A stretch of 64,000 bases of DNA from CAZFVY01 sp964522665 (GCA_964522665.1 CAZFVY010000012.1:1-64000), one strand, 5' to 3'; shown: positions 1-8,743, counted from the stretch's first letter. Translations and numbers: made by a program. Notes: a model not told the origin generated them from the sequence alone.

Positions 1-58
1 GCATGTCTTATCCACGCCGCCAGCGTTCGTTCTGAGCCAGAATCAAACTCTCCGTATA
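1..58 (-). rRNA. rrs: 16S ribosomal RNA, 5' end only (gene runs off the left edge)
   Basis: Read on the minus strand, positions 51 to 32 match the universal 27F site (AGAGTTTGATTCTGGCTCAG). This is followed by AACGAACGCTGGCGG and GGATAAGACATGC, the usual start of a verrucomicrobial 16S gene. The end at 58 is set by counting back to E. coli position 1 and is approximate. Only the first 58 bases are in the window; the rest of the rRNA operon lies to the left. bioD lies just upstream in the same direction. Confidence 0.95.
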
Positions 59-298
59 TTAAAACGTTAGTTTGATCCGTTAAGGCTAATTAAAGCCTTC
101 ACTGTTGATCTTGATTAATTTATCTACTCAAATTGCATCCGACTAACATCGAATGCTTTTCGAGGGCTCCAACTTATCGCACAAATTCAATTTTCAAAGA
201 ACGCCGGGTGTTTCCACCCAAAATTTTCCCCATCTAGGGGACAAAAAATCCCGAGCGCCGAATCCTGATTCTAAACTCGGCATCTCAGATGTCCGCTT
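59..298 (-). other. rRNA leader between bioD and 16S
   Basis: These 240 bases have no gene and are AT-rich compared with the neighbours. They contain several short hairpins: AAGGCT/AGCCTT at 82-99, an 8-bp arm pair with one mismatch at 136-157, GGGTG/CACCC at 206-219 and CCCC/GGGG at 228-240. They also hold a boxA-like site. This fits a transcribed leader for antitermination and 16S processing. That role is inferred from position and motifs only. Confidence 0.6.
186..202 (-). promoter_or_regulatory. boxA-like rRNA antitermination site
   Basis: The minus strand reads GTTCTTTGAAAATTGAA about 130 bases upstream of the 16S 5' end. It closely resembles boxA sequences that recruit NusB/NusE-type antitermination factors in many bacterial rRNA leaders. 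A GGGTG/CACCC hairpin lies just upstream. Confidence 0.6.
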
Positions 299-1069
299 TT
301 AGCGCAGCGACCTGTTTCGCTCGCCGACCTTCAGCGGCTTACCGCTTCCAGTCTTTCCTTCCGGTTTCGGAAGAACGAAAGTGAAATTATCATGATCTAA
401 AAACTGTGCAAGGGTTTTTTTCATTTTTTTTCGGTTATTTTTTATCCCCGCCCAACTTGACGCCCTTTCCCCCAGGTAATTCACGGTAACCACCCGCGCC
501 GATTGCAGTATTTCCCGCAGCGTTGCCGCGTTCGTCCGCGCCGCCAATCCGGGCCGCGCGACGTCTAATAAGGCAACCGTAATTCGTTTAACTCCAATCG
601 CTTGCATCGCGAGCGCTGTAAGCGACGCATGGTTGATCACTCCGAGTCGATTCCGTGCGGCGACGACCACCTCGCACGGCAGTCGCGCGATCAAGTCCCG
701 GTGGTCAAAGCCTTCCCCGAGCGGCGACATTAATCCTCCGGCTCCCTCAATAATTAACGTTTCGCAGCGTTTGGCGACCTGTTCGATACGTTCCAAAACG
801 TCGCCAAGCTCCACTCGGCGGCCCACCGCGCGGGCCGCCACCAATGGCGCCAGCGGATCGGGAAAGTGAAAGGGATTGATTTCGTCGAGGGTCAACGCGC
901 TCTGCTGGGCTTGCCGCAAGAGCCGCGCGTCACCCCTCCCTCCGGTGCAGAACGGTTTCATACCCAAGGCGTTACATCCGGACCGACGCAACCAGTCCAG
1001 ACTGTGCGCCGCGATGATGGTTTTGCCGGCGCCCGTGTCCACGCCGGTAACGAAGATGATCCGCGCCAT
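299..1069 (-). CDS. bioD: ATP-dependent dethiobiotin synthetase BioD
   Basis: 256 residues. BioD closes the ureido ring of dethiobiotin from 7,8-diaminopelargonic acid, CO2 and ATP in the cytoplasm, the next-to-last step of biotin synthesis. The N-terminus has the P-loop GVDTGAGKT at residues 9-17, then MKPFCTGG with the substrate-binding lysine, and later the family motif EGAGGLMSPL. The C-terminus is slightly longer than usual and Lys-rich; its DNA overlaps the proposed rRNA promoter. The gene starts 12 bases after gspK and is probably translated from the same transcript. No other biotin genes are in the window, so it sits apart from bioA/B/F. Confidence 0.9.
   Translation of the reverse strand: MARIIFVTGVDTGAGKTIIAAHSLDWLRRSGCNALGMKPFCTGGRGDARLLRQAQQSALTLDEINPFHFPDPLAPLVAARAVGRRVELGDVLERIEQVAKRCETLIIEGAGGLMSPLGEGFDHRDLIARLPCEVVVAARNRLGVINHASLTALAMQAIGVKRITVALLDVARPGLAARTNAATLREILQSARVVTVNYLGERASSWAGIKNNRKKMKKTLAQFLDHDNFTFVLPKPEGKTGSGKPLKVGERNRSLR
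384..411 (-). promoter_or_regulatory. candidate rRNA promoter inside the 3' end of bioD
   Basis: On the minus strand TTGCAC (406-411) is followed after 16 bases by TAATTT (384-389). Directly upstream (about 412-446) are A-tracts separated by short spacers, which resemble an UP element of strong rRNA promoters. The segment encodes the Lys/Asn-rich C-terminal part of BioD. Transcription would give a leader of about 320 bases. The -10 match is modest. Confidence 0.4.
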
Positions 1070-1081
1070 GCCCCCGCCCGC

Positions 1082-2173
1082 CTACTCCCAGTGCATGTTC
1101 AGCACCGGGACGTCCCGCGGGCTGTTGCGCCGCAGGAGCGCGGTGTAGCGCCGCTTGCTCTGATTAATCTGCACATCCACCTGAACTTGGAACGTGCCGC
1201 TGTGGACGTTGCAATACCGCGTAAGTCCCTGCACAAACAACGGACTCATCCCCGGGACGCTGATCAGTTCCCCCGGCGAGTGAAACGGGATGTCGTCCTC
1301 GGTCTTTTCCACGCCGTCCGGCCCGGAACGCGCCTTGATGATCTGCGAGGCCAGGTTTTCATCGACGCCCGGGAGCATTTGCAGCACCGCCGCCGACGCC
1401 GTGTTGATGTTCACCTGCGGGCCAGAGACCGCGCAGAAAAGGTCCACCAAGCCGCCGCTGAAGCTGGCCGGAGCCGTCCGCAGGCCCAGCCCACCGCCCG
1501 CGCCCGCGCCGCCCGACGCGGCCCACGAGGCGCCAGCCGGATGGTCGCCACCGTTCGATCCCCAATAAAGCTCCGGCGTAATCCCACGGATAAGCAATAA
1601 TTCGGAGAGATCGTCAATCAAGCCGTTTTTGGCCACGTACGGAGGGTTCAATCCCATGTAGTAGTCGGTCTCCGCGCCGCTCAAATGCGGATGATCATCC
1701 GGGTCGATCCAATCCTGGATCGAGTCCACTATCGTCGAGGCATCGACGCCTCCGACGCCCATCATCGCCAGCGCGCGCTGGATGAGGATTTCATTCGCCA
1801 GGTTGATGTTCACCCGCGATTCCATGTCGGTGATCTTGACCGTGAACACCCCGGGGCCGAGGTGGTAGTTTTCGAGTGAAATCGATGAAAGAATGTCGTT
1901 GGTCCCGCCCGGCCCGCCCGCCCATTTCTGCTCCAACGTGTCGTACTGCGGCGTCAAAGTCATTTGTTGCCCGATGACGTAGGCCGCCAGTTCGATTCCC
2001 GAGCGGCCCAGCCACTCCATATCGGTCTCGTTCCCACTGTTGCGCGCCAGGGTCGTCTCGACCTTCATCGAATAAGCCAAGCCGCCGGCCAAAATTCCTA
2101 GGAACACGAGGACGACCATCACCAAAAGGAGGGCAAACCCTCGATCTTTTTTACGTGTGAGCCGAAGCTTCAT
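1082..2173 (-). CDS. gspK: type II secretion minor pseudopilin GspK
   Basis: 363 residues from the ATG at 2173, chosen because an earlier start would overlap gspJ and because MKLRLTRKKDRGFALLLVMV gives a normal prepilin-like leader (basic, then G-F before a hydrophobic helix). GspK caps the pseudopilus tip in type II secretion. The large globular part contains SRVNINLAN and a second N-I-N-T-A segment with LPGVDENLASQII, typical of the helix-hairpin-helix-like region of the family. It lies between gspJ (10-base gap) and bioD. An Ala/Gly-rich insert is present in the middle. Confidence 0.88.
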   Translation of the reverse strand: MKLRLTRKKDRGFALLLVMVVLVFLGILAGGLAYSMKVETTLARNSGNETDMEWLGRSGIELAAYVIGQQMTLTPQYDTLEQKWAGGPGGTNDILSSISLENYHLGPGVFTVKITDMESRVNINLANEILIQRALAMMGVGGVDASTIVDSIQDWIDPDDHPHLSGAETDYYMGLNPPYVAKNGLIDDLSELLLIRGITPELYWGSNGGDHPAGASWAASGGAGAGGGLGLRTAPASFSGGLVDLFCAVSGPQVNINTASAAVLQMLPGVDENLASQIIKARSGPDGVEKTEDDIPFHSPGELISVPGMSPLFVQGLTRYCNVHSGTFQVQVDVQINQSKRRYTALLRRNSPRDVPVLNMHWE

Positions 2174-2183
2174 GTGAGGCGGA

Positions 2184-3017
2184 CTATTTGCCCGAATTGA
2201 AAATCTGCGTCGGCGGAGTTGGCGTGAACGCAGGTACGAGCGAATTGCCATTGGGGACGCCGTTTACCCCCGTCTGACCTGGAAAACCCGGTTGTCCCGG
2301 AATCGGACCACCCGCCCCGGGACCGAGATTCGGACGCTGCCAGGAAATCGGCACCGAAATCGCCGGGAGACCAACTACCCGCGTCACAATGTCTTCCGGT
2401 CGAGCCACATTGGCCTTGCCACTCGCAAACCCAAGGGTCAGCCGCACCATCTTCGGCAACGTATTCGTGGACGGAAAGTCCGAAACCCACTCAGCCTTGC
2501 GCAAATCCCAAAACTCCACTGTGAATTGATTGATGTTCGTCGCCAGAATGACCGGATTCTCGTCCTGGTCGGCATCGGGAGGCGTCAGAATCGGCGTTTG
2601 GCGCATAACCAACTGATTGCGGGCCGTTTTGCTCGCTTCGACCGAAAACGAAACTCGCCGAACCGTAAAATCTCCAAAAACACCGCTGCGCGGGAATGAA
2701 AAGGGCAGTCGCGAGACGAAACTAACGGTCGAAAAATCCCCGCTTGTGTCCGACAGAAACGCATAATATTGAATGGTTTGCGTGTACATCTCCGCGCCCA
2801 TGAAGGCGTCCTGCATGACTCGCATGGCCATCCGCGAATGTTGCGCCTCCGAGGCCGCGCTCATGCCCGATTTCGCGCCGCGCACGATCGAAGTCCAAGC
2901 CGCGAAGATGGCCAGCATGATCATGCCGACCACCGCGCTCGCGATCAGAAGTTCGACCAGCGTAAACCCGTCTGTCCCCCGAGGTCGTCGGACGCCGCCA
3001 AAGGAAAGCTTCTTCAT
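2184..3017 (-). CDS. gspJ: type II secretion minor pseudopilin GspJ
   Basis: 277 residues. A prepilin leader ends at G-F with FTLVELLIASAVVGMIML forming the conserved hydrophobic helix; the Glu at +5 needed for pilin assembly is present. The body fits GspJ in order and size, a minor pseudopilin that forms the tip complex with GspI and GspK. Its start overlaps the gspI stop by 4 bases (ATGA), showing translational coupling. The last roughly 50 residues are Pro/Gly-rich with G-x-x steps (GQPGFPGQTG), an odd collagen-like tail not needed in the family. Confidence 0.8.
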   Translation of the reverse strand: MKKLSFGGVRRPRGTDGFTLVELLIASAVVGMIMLAIFAAWTSIVRGAKSGMSAASEAQHSRMAMRVMQDAFMGAEMYTQTIQYYAFLSDTSGDFSTVSFVSRLPFSFPRSGVFGDFTVRRVSFSVEASKTARNQLVMRQTPILTPPDADQDENPVILATNINQFTVEFWDLRKAEWVSDFPSTNTLPKMVRLTLGFASGKANVARPEDIVTRVVGLPAISVPISWQRPNLGPGAGGPIPGQPGFPGQTGVNGVPNGNSLVPAFTPTPPTQIFNSGK

Positions 3018-3409
3018 CGTATTCTACTCCCGGCCCCAATAACGCTCGAATCCGGCCGATACAACAAGATGCTGAGTTTCGTCTCCACCGGCGGCTTCTG
3101 ACGGTTGGAAAAGACCGTAAAATCGACCTGATACAGGCCGTTCGAGGAGACGAGCGTGATGTCGCGCGTCCAGGCGTAGCCGGGATATAGCCCCCCGAAG
3201 TCGCCCGACGACCCGCCCTCCTCAAGGCGATTCGTCAGCGCCAGGTCGGAGGCCAGGCTGCCGATATCCACGTTGCTCTTCTGCAGGCTCCGGGCGCCGC
3301 GCAGGCTGCGCGAGGTCATCTCCAGGATGGCGAACAGCCCCATGAACAGCAGACCGGCGGCGATCATTGCCTCCAACAACGTAAAGGCGCTTTGCGGTCG
3401 AATCTTCAT
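3014..3409 (-). CDS. gspI: type II secretion minor pseudopilin GspI-like
   Basis: 131 residues, the usual size for GspI. The N-terminus MKIRPQSAFTLLEAMIAAGL is a prepilin leader with A-F at the cleavage point (Ala in place of Gly at -1) and Glu at +5. Assignment as GspI rests on length, place between gspH and gspJ, and 4-base overlaps with both. It would act in the pseudopilus tip at the inner membrane. Confidence 0.75.
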   Translation of the reverse strand: MKIRPQSAFTLLEAMIAAGLLFMGLFAILEMTSRSLRGARSLQKSNVDIGSLASDLALTNRLEEGGSSGDFGGLYPGYAWTRDITLVSSNGLYQVDFTVFSNRQKPPVETKLSILLYRPDSSVIGAGSRIR

Positions 3410-3960
3410 CGAATCGTCTGGACGTCCGCCATCGCGGTAATCAAATCGAGCGTTATCTTGCGCACCCCGATATCATAACGCAGGACCAGCGTTAAATCAT
3501 CCGAGGTTCCGTTGGGGAAAAAGTGGACGCGGGCCTCGTCCGCCTGCATTTGATCGCGAAAATTGATGTCGAGCATTTCGACGGCGACCTCTTCGCCCAG
3601 CCGGGCCGAAAACGTCAGCGGACTGGCCGGGCGCGGCGGCGGCGCCGGTTGATCGGGCGAACTGGAGGCGGTGACGCTCGAAGAATTGTCCCGGTCGCCG
3701 GGCAGGATCGCCCGTTGGACGGAGATTTGGCCGTCATGAGCCCGAATCACCATCTCGGTCGGCACCCCTTGCAAGATCGACTGCGCCCGGGCGTAACTGC
3801 ACGCCTCGACGACGTCGCTGACCGCCTGCCGCAGCGGGTCCTTTTTGAACGTCCGAAAAATCGCCGGAATCCCCACCGCCCCCATAATCGCGATGATGGC
3901 CACCACGACCATCAATTCGATGAGCGTAAAGCCGCGGCGGAATGGCAACGGGCGGTTCAT
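3406..3960 (-). CDS. gspH: type II secretion pseudopilin GspH-like
   Basis: 184 residues. The leader RRGFTLIELMVVVAIIAIM is a textbook class III prepilin signal with Gly-1, Phe+1 and Glu+5. The following part (Y-A-R-A-Q-S-I-L) matches the GspH/FimT family helix. It begins on the last base of gspF (TAATG) and overlaps gspI by 4 bases. A Pro/Ser-rich linker near residue 95 is unusual but harmless. The role is a minor pseudopilin of the type II secretion system. Confidence 0.78.
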   Translation of the reverse strand: MNRPLPFRRGFTLIELMVVVAIIAIMGAVGIPAIFRTFKKDPLRQAVSDVVEACSYARAQSILQGVPTEMVIRAHDGQISVQRAILPGDRDNSSSVTASSSPDQPAPPPRPASPLTFSARLGEEVAVEMLDINFRDQMQADEARVHFFPNGTSDDLTLVLRYDIGVRKITLDLITAMADVQTIR

Positions 3961-5249
3961 TAACGTCCGATGTTGGCCGTGATCGCGAACATCGCCGAGA
4001 GCACGCTGAAAAGCAGGCCGCCGACGCCGATCGCCATCAGAATAATCATCGCCGGCTCGATCAGATTCGTCATCACCCGCAACGCGATGCTCAACTCATT
4101 TTCGTAGGTGGAAGCGATGTTCTCCAGCGCGCCGGGCACGTCGCCGGTTTCCTCGCCGATCTTGAGCAGATCGATCATCAATTGTGGGAAGAGTTTGCTG
4201 CGCGCCAGCGGCTGCGCGATCGTCTTGCCGTCAGTCACCTCTTCCCGGGTGCGGATGATCGCGTCCTTGACGACCCGATTGGGAATCACCTGTTCGGTGA
4301 TCTTCAAAGCCGTCAGTACCGGCACGCCGTTCTTAAGCAAGGTGGAAAGCGTGCGGGCGAATTGCGCGAAAAGGTTGAGTTTGACCACCCGTCCGATGAC
4401 CGGGGCGTTCATCTTCCACGAGTCCACTTTGCGCACGCCGGATTCGGTTGAACGAAAACGCATGAACAAGATGAGGATCGCCACGATGGTCAGAATCATC
4501 AGAACCCAATTGACCCAGTTGCCAAAGAAGCTGCTGATCGAGATCAGCAACTGCGTCGAGGCTGGCAACTCGACCTGCATGCCCTGAAAAATCGACATGA
4601 ATTTCGGCAGCATGTAGGTCATGAAAAAAATGACGATCACGATGCCGACGCAGCCCACCACCGCCGGGTAAATGAGAGCCGAAGTAAATTTTTGCTGCAC
4701 CTCGGCGAACCGCTCAAAGTGATCGGCCAGCCGCTTCAACACCTCTTCGAGGGCGCCGCTTTGCTCGCCGGCGCGAACCATGTTCACGTAAAGGTCGGAG
4801 AAGACGTTCGGCTGCCGGGCCATTGAATCGGCCAACCCTTTGCCCTCCATCACGTCCTGTTTGAGTTGCTGGCTGACCTCCGACGAAATGCCTTTGGAAC
4901 CGAGATGGGTCATGCTATTGAGCGCGACCGTCAGCGGCATGCCGGAATGGAGCAGATTTCCCAGTTGTTGGGTGAACGTGGCCAACTCCTGCAGCTTGGG
5001 TTTGCGCTTCCGCGCGAACAACTCGCGCAACGCCGGCGGCAGCAACGCCGCCGATTTGGCCGGCGTTTCACCGTTCCGCTCGACGTTCCGCGGGGTCGGT
5101 CGCGCCGGACCTTTGGCGGCCTCGACCGCGACCGGAAAAAGCCCCAATCGTTCGATCTGAACCAGCGCCGCCGCGCGATCATTGACGTCCAGGACACCCT
5201 GAACGACTTCCCCGGATCGGCGCCGCGCGCGGTATGAAAACTGTGCCAT
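3960..5249 (-). CDS. gspF: type II secretion inner-membrane platform protein GspF/PilC
   Basis: 429 residues. GspF is the polytopic platform protein linking the cytoplasmic ATPase to pseudopilus assembly. The N-terminus MAQFSYRARRRSGEVVQGVL is the family start. Two T2SSF domains follow, each with the FTQQLGNLLHSGMPL / FARTLSTLLKNGVPV type motif, with membrane helices near residues 210, 260 and 400. It is the first gene of the F-H-I-J-K operon. The ATPase (GspE), major pseudopilin (GspG) and secretin (GspD) are not in the window. A GspF versus PilC split cannot be made firmly; the pseudopilins downstream favour GspF. Confidence 0.88.
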   Translation of the reverse strand: MAQFSYRARRRSGEVVQGVLDVNDRAAALVQIERLGLFPVAVEAAKGPARPTPRNVERNGETPAKSAALLPPALRELFARKRKPKLQELATFTQQLGNLLHSGMPLTVALNSMTHLGSKGISSEVSQQLKQDVMEGKGLADSMARQPNVFSDLYVNMVRAGEQSGALEEVLKRLADHFERFAEVQQKFTSALIYPAVVGCVGIVIVIFFMTYMLPKFMSIFQGMQVELPASTQLLISISSFFGNWVNWVLMILTIVAILILFMRFRSTESGVRKVDSWKMNAPVIGRVVKLNLFAQFARTLSTLLKNGVPVLTALKITEQVIPNRVVKDAIIRTREEVTDGKTIAQPLARSKLFPQLMIDLLKIGEETGDVPGALENIASTYENELSIALRVMTNLIEPAMIILMAIGVGGLLFSVLSAMFAITANIGR

Positions 5250-5455
5250 AATTCGTTATTCTGCTTTGGAGGTTAAACCCAACCGGGGCAAAAAGTTGCT
5301 CCCGCCAAGGGCGGATGGCCGGGAAATCCGGACCTCCGCGACGTCTAAATCACGCCCCGTCCCGAACCCGCCCCGGCGTCTGTTCCCCGAACCAGAACGC
5401 CACTTGAATTCCTGCGTCGCCCAATCCGACCGGCCGGCCCGCGGCGCCTTCAATC

Positions 5456-5613
5456 GGTGGGGCGAGGCTCCGCTCCGCCTTCGCTCGCGCTCCGGCGCGA
5501 CCGAACTCTAACCACGCCGGAGCCGCAGGCGAAGGCGGGCGAGCCGTGAAGCGCTTTTTGCGTGTTCGACACCACCAGCGCTCTGCCACGGCTCGGCGGA
5601 GCCTCGCCCCACC
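5456..5613. repeat. intergenic inverted-repeat element
   Basis: Perfect 18-bp arms GGTGGGGCGAGGCTCCGC (5456-5473) and its exact reverse complement (5596-5613) flank about 120 bases. Inside is a second, imperfect arm pair at 5475-5497 and 5515-5538. Nested arms of this kind resemble REP/BIME or MITE-like intergenic repeats. It lies between larE and gspF. The remaining bases of the gene-free stretch 5250-5691 show nothing recognisable. Confidence 0.7.
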
Positions 5614-5691
5614 ATTAAAAAAACGACACGGGCGAACGCCCGGCGCAGCGAGCGCAACCGACCACTCAGAGCGTCGCCGCGCGAGGCTACC

Positions 5692-6543
5692 TTAAACCCC
5701 ACCTCTCCCCGGAGCCTCGGTGGAAGAAAGAATCCGCCCTTCGTTCAACGAACCGCGTCGATAGCCTTGCAGGTCAAGCGTTACCTGCGTGTAACCGAAT
5801 CCTTGCAGCGCGACCGCGACGCGCGGCATCACGCCTTCCGCGAACAAACGCGGCATTTCAGTTGGACCGACTTCGATGCGAGCCAACTGTCCCTGCTTCA
5901 GCTCGTGGTGCCGCACGCGCACGTCGAAGAACCCGGCGTCGCGCAAAAAGTTCTCCGCCTGCTCGATCATCGCGAGCTTCTCCGGCGTAACCGCTTCCCC
6001 GTGAGGGATGCGCGAGCTGAGGCAGGCGAGCTGCGGTTTATCGGCCGTCGGCAATCCAAGAGCCGCCGAGGCCGCTCGAATCTCGGCTTTGGTCAGCCCA
6101 ACCTCCTTCAGTGGCGCCCGCACCTGAAATTCCGCCGCCGCGCGGCCGCCCGGCCGAAAATCGCCCACGTCGCTAGCGTTCTCGCCATAGACGATCACGG
6201 AAAACCCTTCCGACCTCGCCAACGGGAGCAACTCGGTAAACAACTCGTGTTTGCAGAAGTAGCAACGATTCTGTGGATTCGCGAGGTAGGCCGGATTATC
6301 GAATTCCTGCGTCTTCACCACCCGGACGGGAAAATGAAACTGCGCACCGAGCGCCAACGCTTCCGCCAGCTCGCGCCGGGGAAGACTCAGCGAGTCGGCG
6401 ATCGCCGCGAGCATCCGGTCGCCCAAAACGTCGTGCGCGACCCGCGCCAGATAGGCGGAATCGACGCCACCCGAATACGCCACCAGGCACGATCCGTAGC
6501 CGCGCAACAACTCGCGCAACCGCTCTATTTTCTCCGCCGACAT
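5692..6543 (-). CDS. larE: LarE-family ATP-dependent sulfur transferase (PP-loop)
   Basis: 283 residues from the ATG at 6543; a longer reading would run into the membrane protein gene upstream. LarE adenylates and then sulfurates a pyridinium dinucleotide during synthesis of the nickel-pincer cofactor. The PP-loop SGGVDS is at residues 24-29. Three cysteines stand out: C94 and C97 in CYFC, and C174 in QLACLSSR. The last is the position of the sacrificial cysteine. The extra CxxC matches LarE forms thought to hold an iron-sulfur cluster and act catalytically. larB, larC and a racemase are not nearby, so a different sulfur-transfer job is possible. Confidence 0.82.
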   Translation of the reverse strand: MSAEKIERLRELLRGYGSCLVAYSGGVDSAYLARVAHDVLGDRMLAAIADSLSLPRRELAEALALGAQFHFPVRVVKTQEFDNPAYLANPQNRCYFCKHELFTELLPLARSEGFSVIVYGENASDVGDFRPGGRAAAEFQVRAPLKEVGLTKAEIRAASAALGLPTADKPQLACLSSRIPHGEAVTPEKLAMIEQAENFLRDAGFFDVRVRHHELKQGQLARIEVGPTEMPRLFAEGVMPRVAVALQGFGYTQVTLDLQGYRRGSLNEGRILSSTEAPGRGGV

Positions 6544-6647
6544 CTCCGGCAAGATGGCGCCTGCGGCGCCGAATGTCGAGCCAGCGCTCCCGACCAGCCG
6601 TTGGTTCTCGCGCCAAGCAAGCGGCCAAGCCGCGCCTGGCGAATCGA

Positions 6648-8468
6648 TCAGCCAGAATTCCACGAAAGCGTTCGCGCCTTCACGATCTGGAAATAGGCAA
6701 GGATCGTCCCCGAGATCAGCAGCAAGACCAGGTAGTAGATGTTAAATTCCAACTCACGGCGGTCACTGAGCGGGCCGGTGATCATTTGCGCGATCAGATT
6801 TTGCACGATCAGGACCAGCGCGATGAGCCAGAACGCGCCGGGAAAAAGACCCGCTTTCGCGCTTCGCGAACCGGCCGAAAACAATCGCCCAACCAGCAAA
6901 ATGACGAGGCAAACGAGCATCAGCGGACCGATGACTCGCCAAAAAACTTCGCCCCAATAATTCTCCCCCTCCGGAAACATTTTCGGATAAATATTGGCCC
7001 AGCCACGCGAGCCATTCTTGATCGACAAGCCCAAGCCGAGCAGCAAGCCGAGATAGACGCCGAGACGTTCCAAATTCAGGTCGGGAACCACCTGGGGCGG
7101 CGCCGCAAGGGATGCCCCGCCCGCAGAACGCCGGAGGCCGAGCAGGTAATACGCGATGCCAAAAGCGGCCAGCATTCCCAAGTAAAGATAGCCGTGCCAC
7201 GGATGGTATTCGCCTTTGACGAACCAACCCGACCAGCCGCGCAATTCGGCCGCCATGAACAGGCCAACCATCGCAAGCAAGCTAAGGTAAACCAGCAACC
7301 AATCAAGGTCCGGGCGTCCCTCCGCCAAACGCTCCGCCCGCTCCTGGTCGGACAGCCCATGGCCAACCACGAAATAGCGCACGGTGCAGGCAACCCCGTA
7401 GGCAATCACGAGGCCAAAATAAATTTGGCCGGCGTGCGCCCATAACTCGCCCCGCCGGCCGCCCGCGACTCGCTGCAATTGACTCTCCATGAACCAAGCC
7501 AGCGCCAGCATGAAGACAAAGCCGCCCAGCCAGACCAAGTACGGCGTTCGAGTCGTAGATGCGGTCGCCAACGCCGCTTTTTCCTCGACCGAAAGCCGGC
7601 GATTCACGAGGTAGAACGCGAGCCCGTACGCCACCCCGATACTGATCCCGCCCGACGATTCCCAGCAGCGCCACCAATTGACGTTCGCGTGCGGCCAGAC
7701 GCCCGGCGCCCATTTCCAGTTTTGACATAGCGACCAGCCCAATCCGTTCACCAGCCCGACGGTCAGGATGAGTTTTACATTGCGCCAGTCTTTGCGACCC
7801 GCCTCGAACAACAGAAAACCGAGGTAAAACCCCAGGTGTTGAAGCGCGAGCCGGTTGTCGCCAATGAGGCGGCGTAGATTCGGGTTGGCCTGTACGTCGC
7901 GATAGCGCTCCTTCAACGACCCGTACAGCGGGAGGAAAACGTTCGGATAATGATCGAAGAGCAGCGTGCCCAGAACGTAGGCCATGCCGAAGCCGCACGC
8001 GATTCGCAGGCTCCATTCCCAGGCGCGCAACGGACGCCCCGCGGCGCACCACGCCAGCAGACACGCCCCCAGCCCAGCCCACGGCACGCCGGCGATAAAC
8101 AACCAGATAAACCCGTAAATCCTCGGGATCGGAACCGATTCCCCCTTTTCGTAGTTCGTCAAGAGCACGCCGTCAAAAAAGCTCGGCCATTGCATCCATC
8201 CGCGAGCGCCCGAAACGCCGATTCCCACGGTGAGCGCCAAAACGATCCAACCGGACGCGTATCGCCGCGCCTCCTGTCCACTCGGTTCCAGCGAAATAAA
8301 CCACCAGGCGGCGCCCCACATGACGCCGGCAAAGACGCATCCCTTGACCGCTCCGAAACCCGACGAGCCGCGCACCGCCCAGGTCATGCCGCCCAAAGCC
8401 GCGAAAAGAACCGTCGGCAGGATCAATTCACGCAGCAGATCACGCCGGTGGATGTCGGGGGCGTTCAT
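6648..8468 (-). CDS. multipass inner-membrane protein of unknown function
   Basis: 606 residues. I do not recognise the family. About 12-14 hydrophobic stretches spread over the whole length indicate an integral membrane protein. The N-terminal part has GGMTWAVRGSSGFGAVKGC, rich in Gly and aromatic residues, and the middle has a Trp-rich loop (NWKWAPGVWPHANVNWWRCW). There is no signal peptide, ATP-binding motif or transporter signature that I can name. It lies 104 bases upstream of larE in the same direction, and back to back with the glycosyltransferase gene. A transporter or lipid/sugar-handling enzyme is possible but unsupported. Confidence 0.75.
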   Translation of the reverse strand: MNAPDIHRRDLLRELILPTVLFAALGGMTWAVRGSSGFGAVKGCVFAGVMWGAAWWFISLEPSGQEARRYASGWIVLALTVGIGVSGARGWMQWPSFFDGVLLTNYEKGESVPIPRIYGFIWLFIAGVPWAGLGACLLAWCAAGRPLRAWEWSLRIACGFGMAYVLGTLLFDHYPNVFLPLYGSLKERYRDVQANPNLRRLIGDNRLALQHLGFYLGFLLFEAGRKDWRNVKLILTVGLVNGLGWSLCQNWKWAPGVWPHANVNWWRCWESSGGISIGVAYGLAFYLVNRRLSVEEKAALATASTTRTPYLVWLGGFVFMLALAWFMESQLQRVAGGRRGELWAHAGQIYFGLVIAYGVACTVRYFVVGHGLSDQERAERLAEGRPDLDWLLVYLSLLAMVGLFMAAELRGWSGWFVKGEYHPWHGYLYLGMLAAFGIAYYLLGLRRSAGGASLAAPPQVVPDLNLERLGVYLGLLLGLGLSIKNGSRGWANIYPKMFPEGENYWGEVFWRVIGPLMLVCLVILLVGRLFSAGSRSAKAGLFPGAFWLIALVLIVQNLIAQMITGPLSDRRELEFNIYYLVLLLISGTILAYFQIVKARTLSWNSG

Positions 8469-8743
8469 GAAACAAACCTTAATGCTTCAGCCAAAACGCA
8501 ATCAAGCGCTTTAGCCATCCCCGAGATGCGAAATCAGGTCTCGTCGTCCGGGCTAGACGACGCCGCGATGAACGATTCGGAACCGCCGCCCCCGCCCATT
8601 TTGCAATTGCCTTGAATCACGTGGGCGCCGCGGGTAACGTTTTAACCGGCGGCAGCGAACCCCTGCCCTGCCCTGAACAACCGGCTTGTTCTCCAGCGGG
8701 ACGAAAGGTTCCCGTCGTTCGGCGTTTTCTTGTTTTCTCGGTA

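Noticed and set aside
6544..6663. N-terminal extension of LarE
   Set aside because: It overlaps the end of the membrane protein gene and lacks family sequence; the ATG at 6543 gives a normal LarE.
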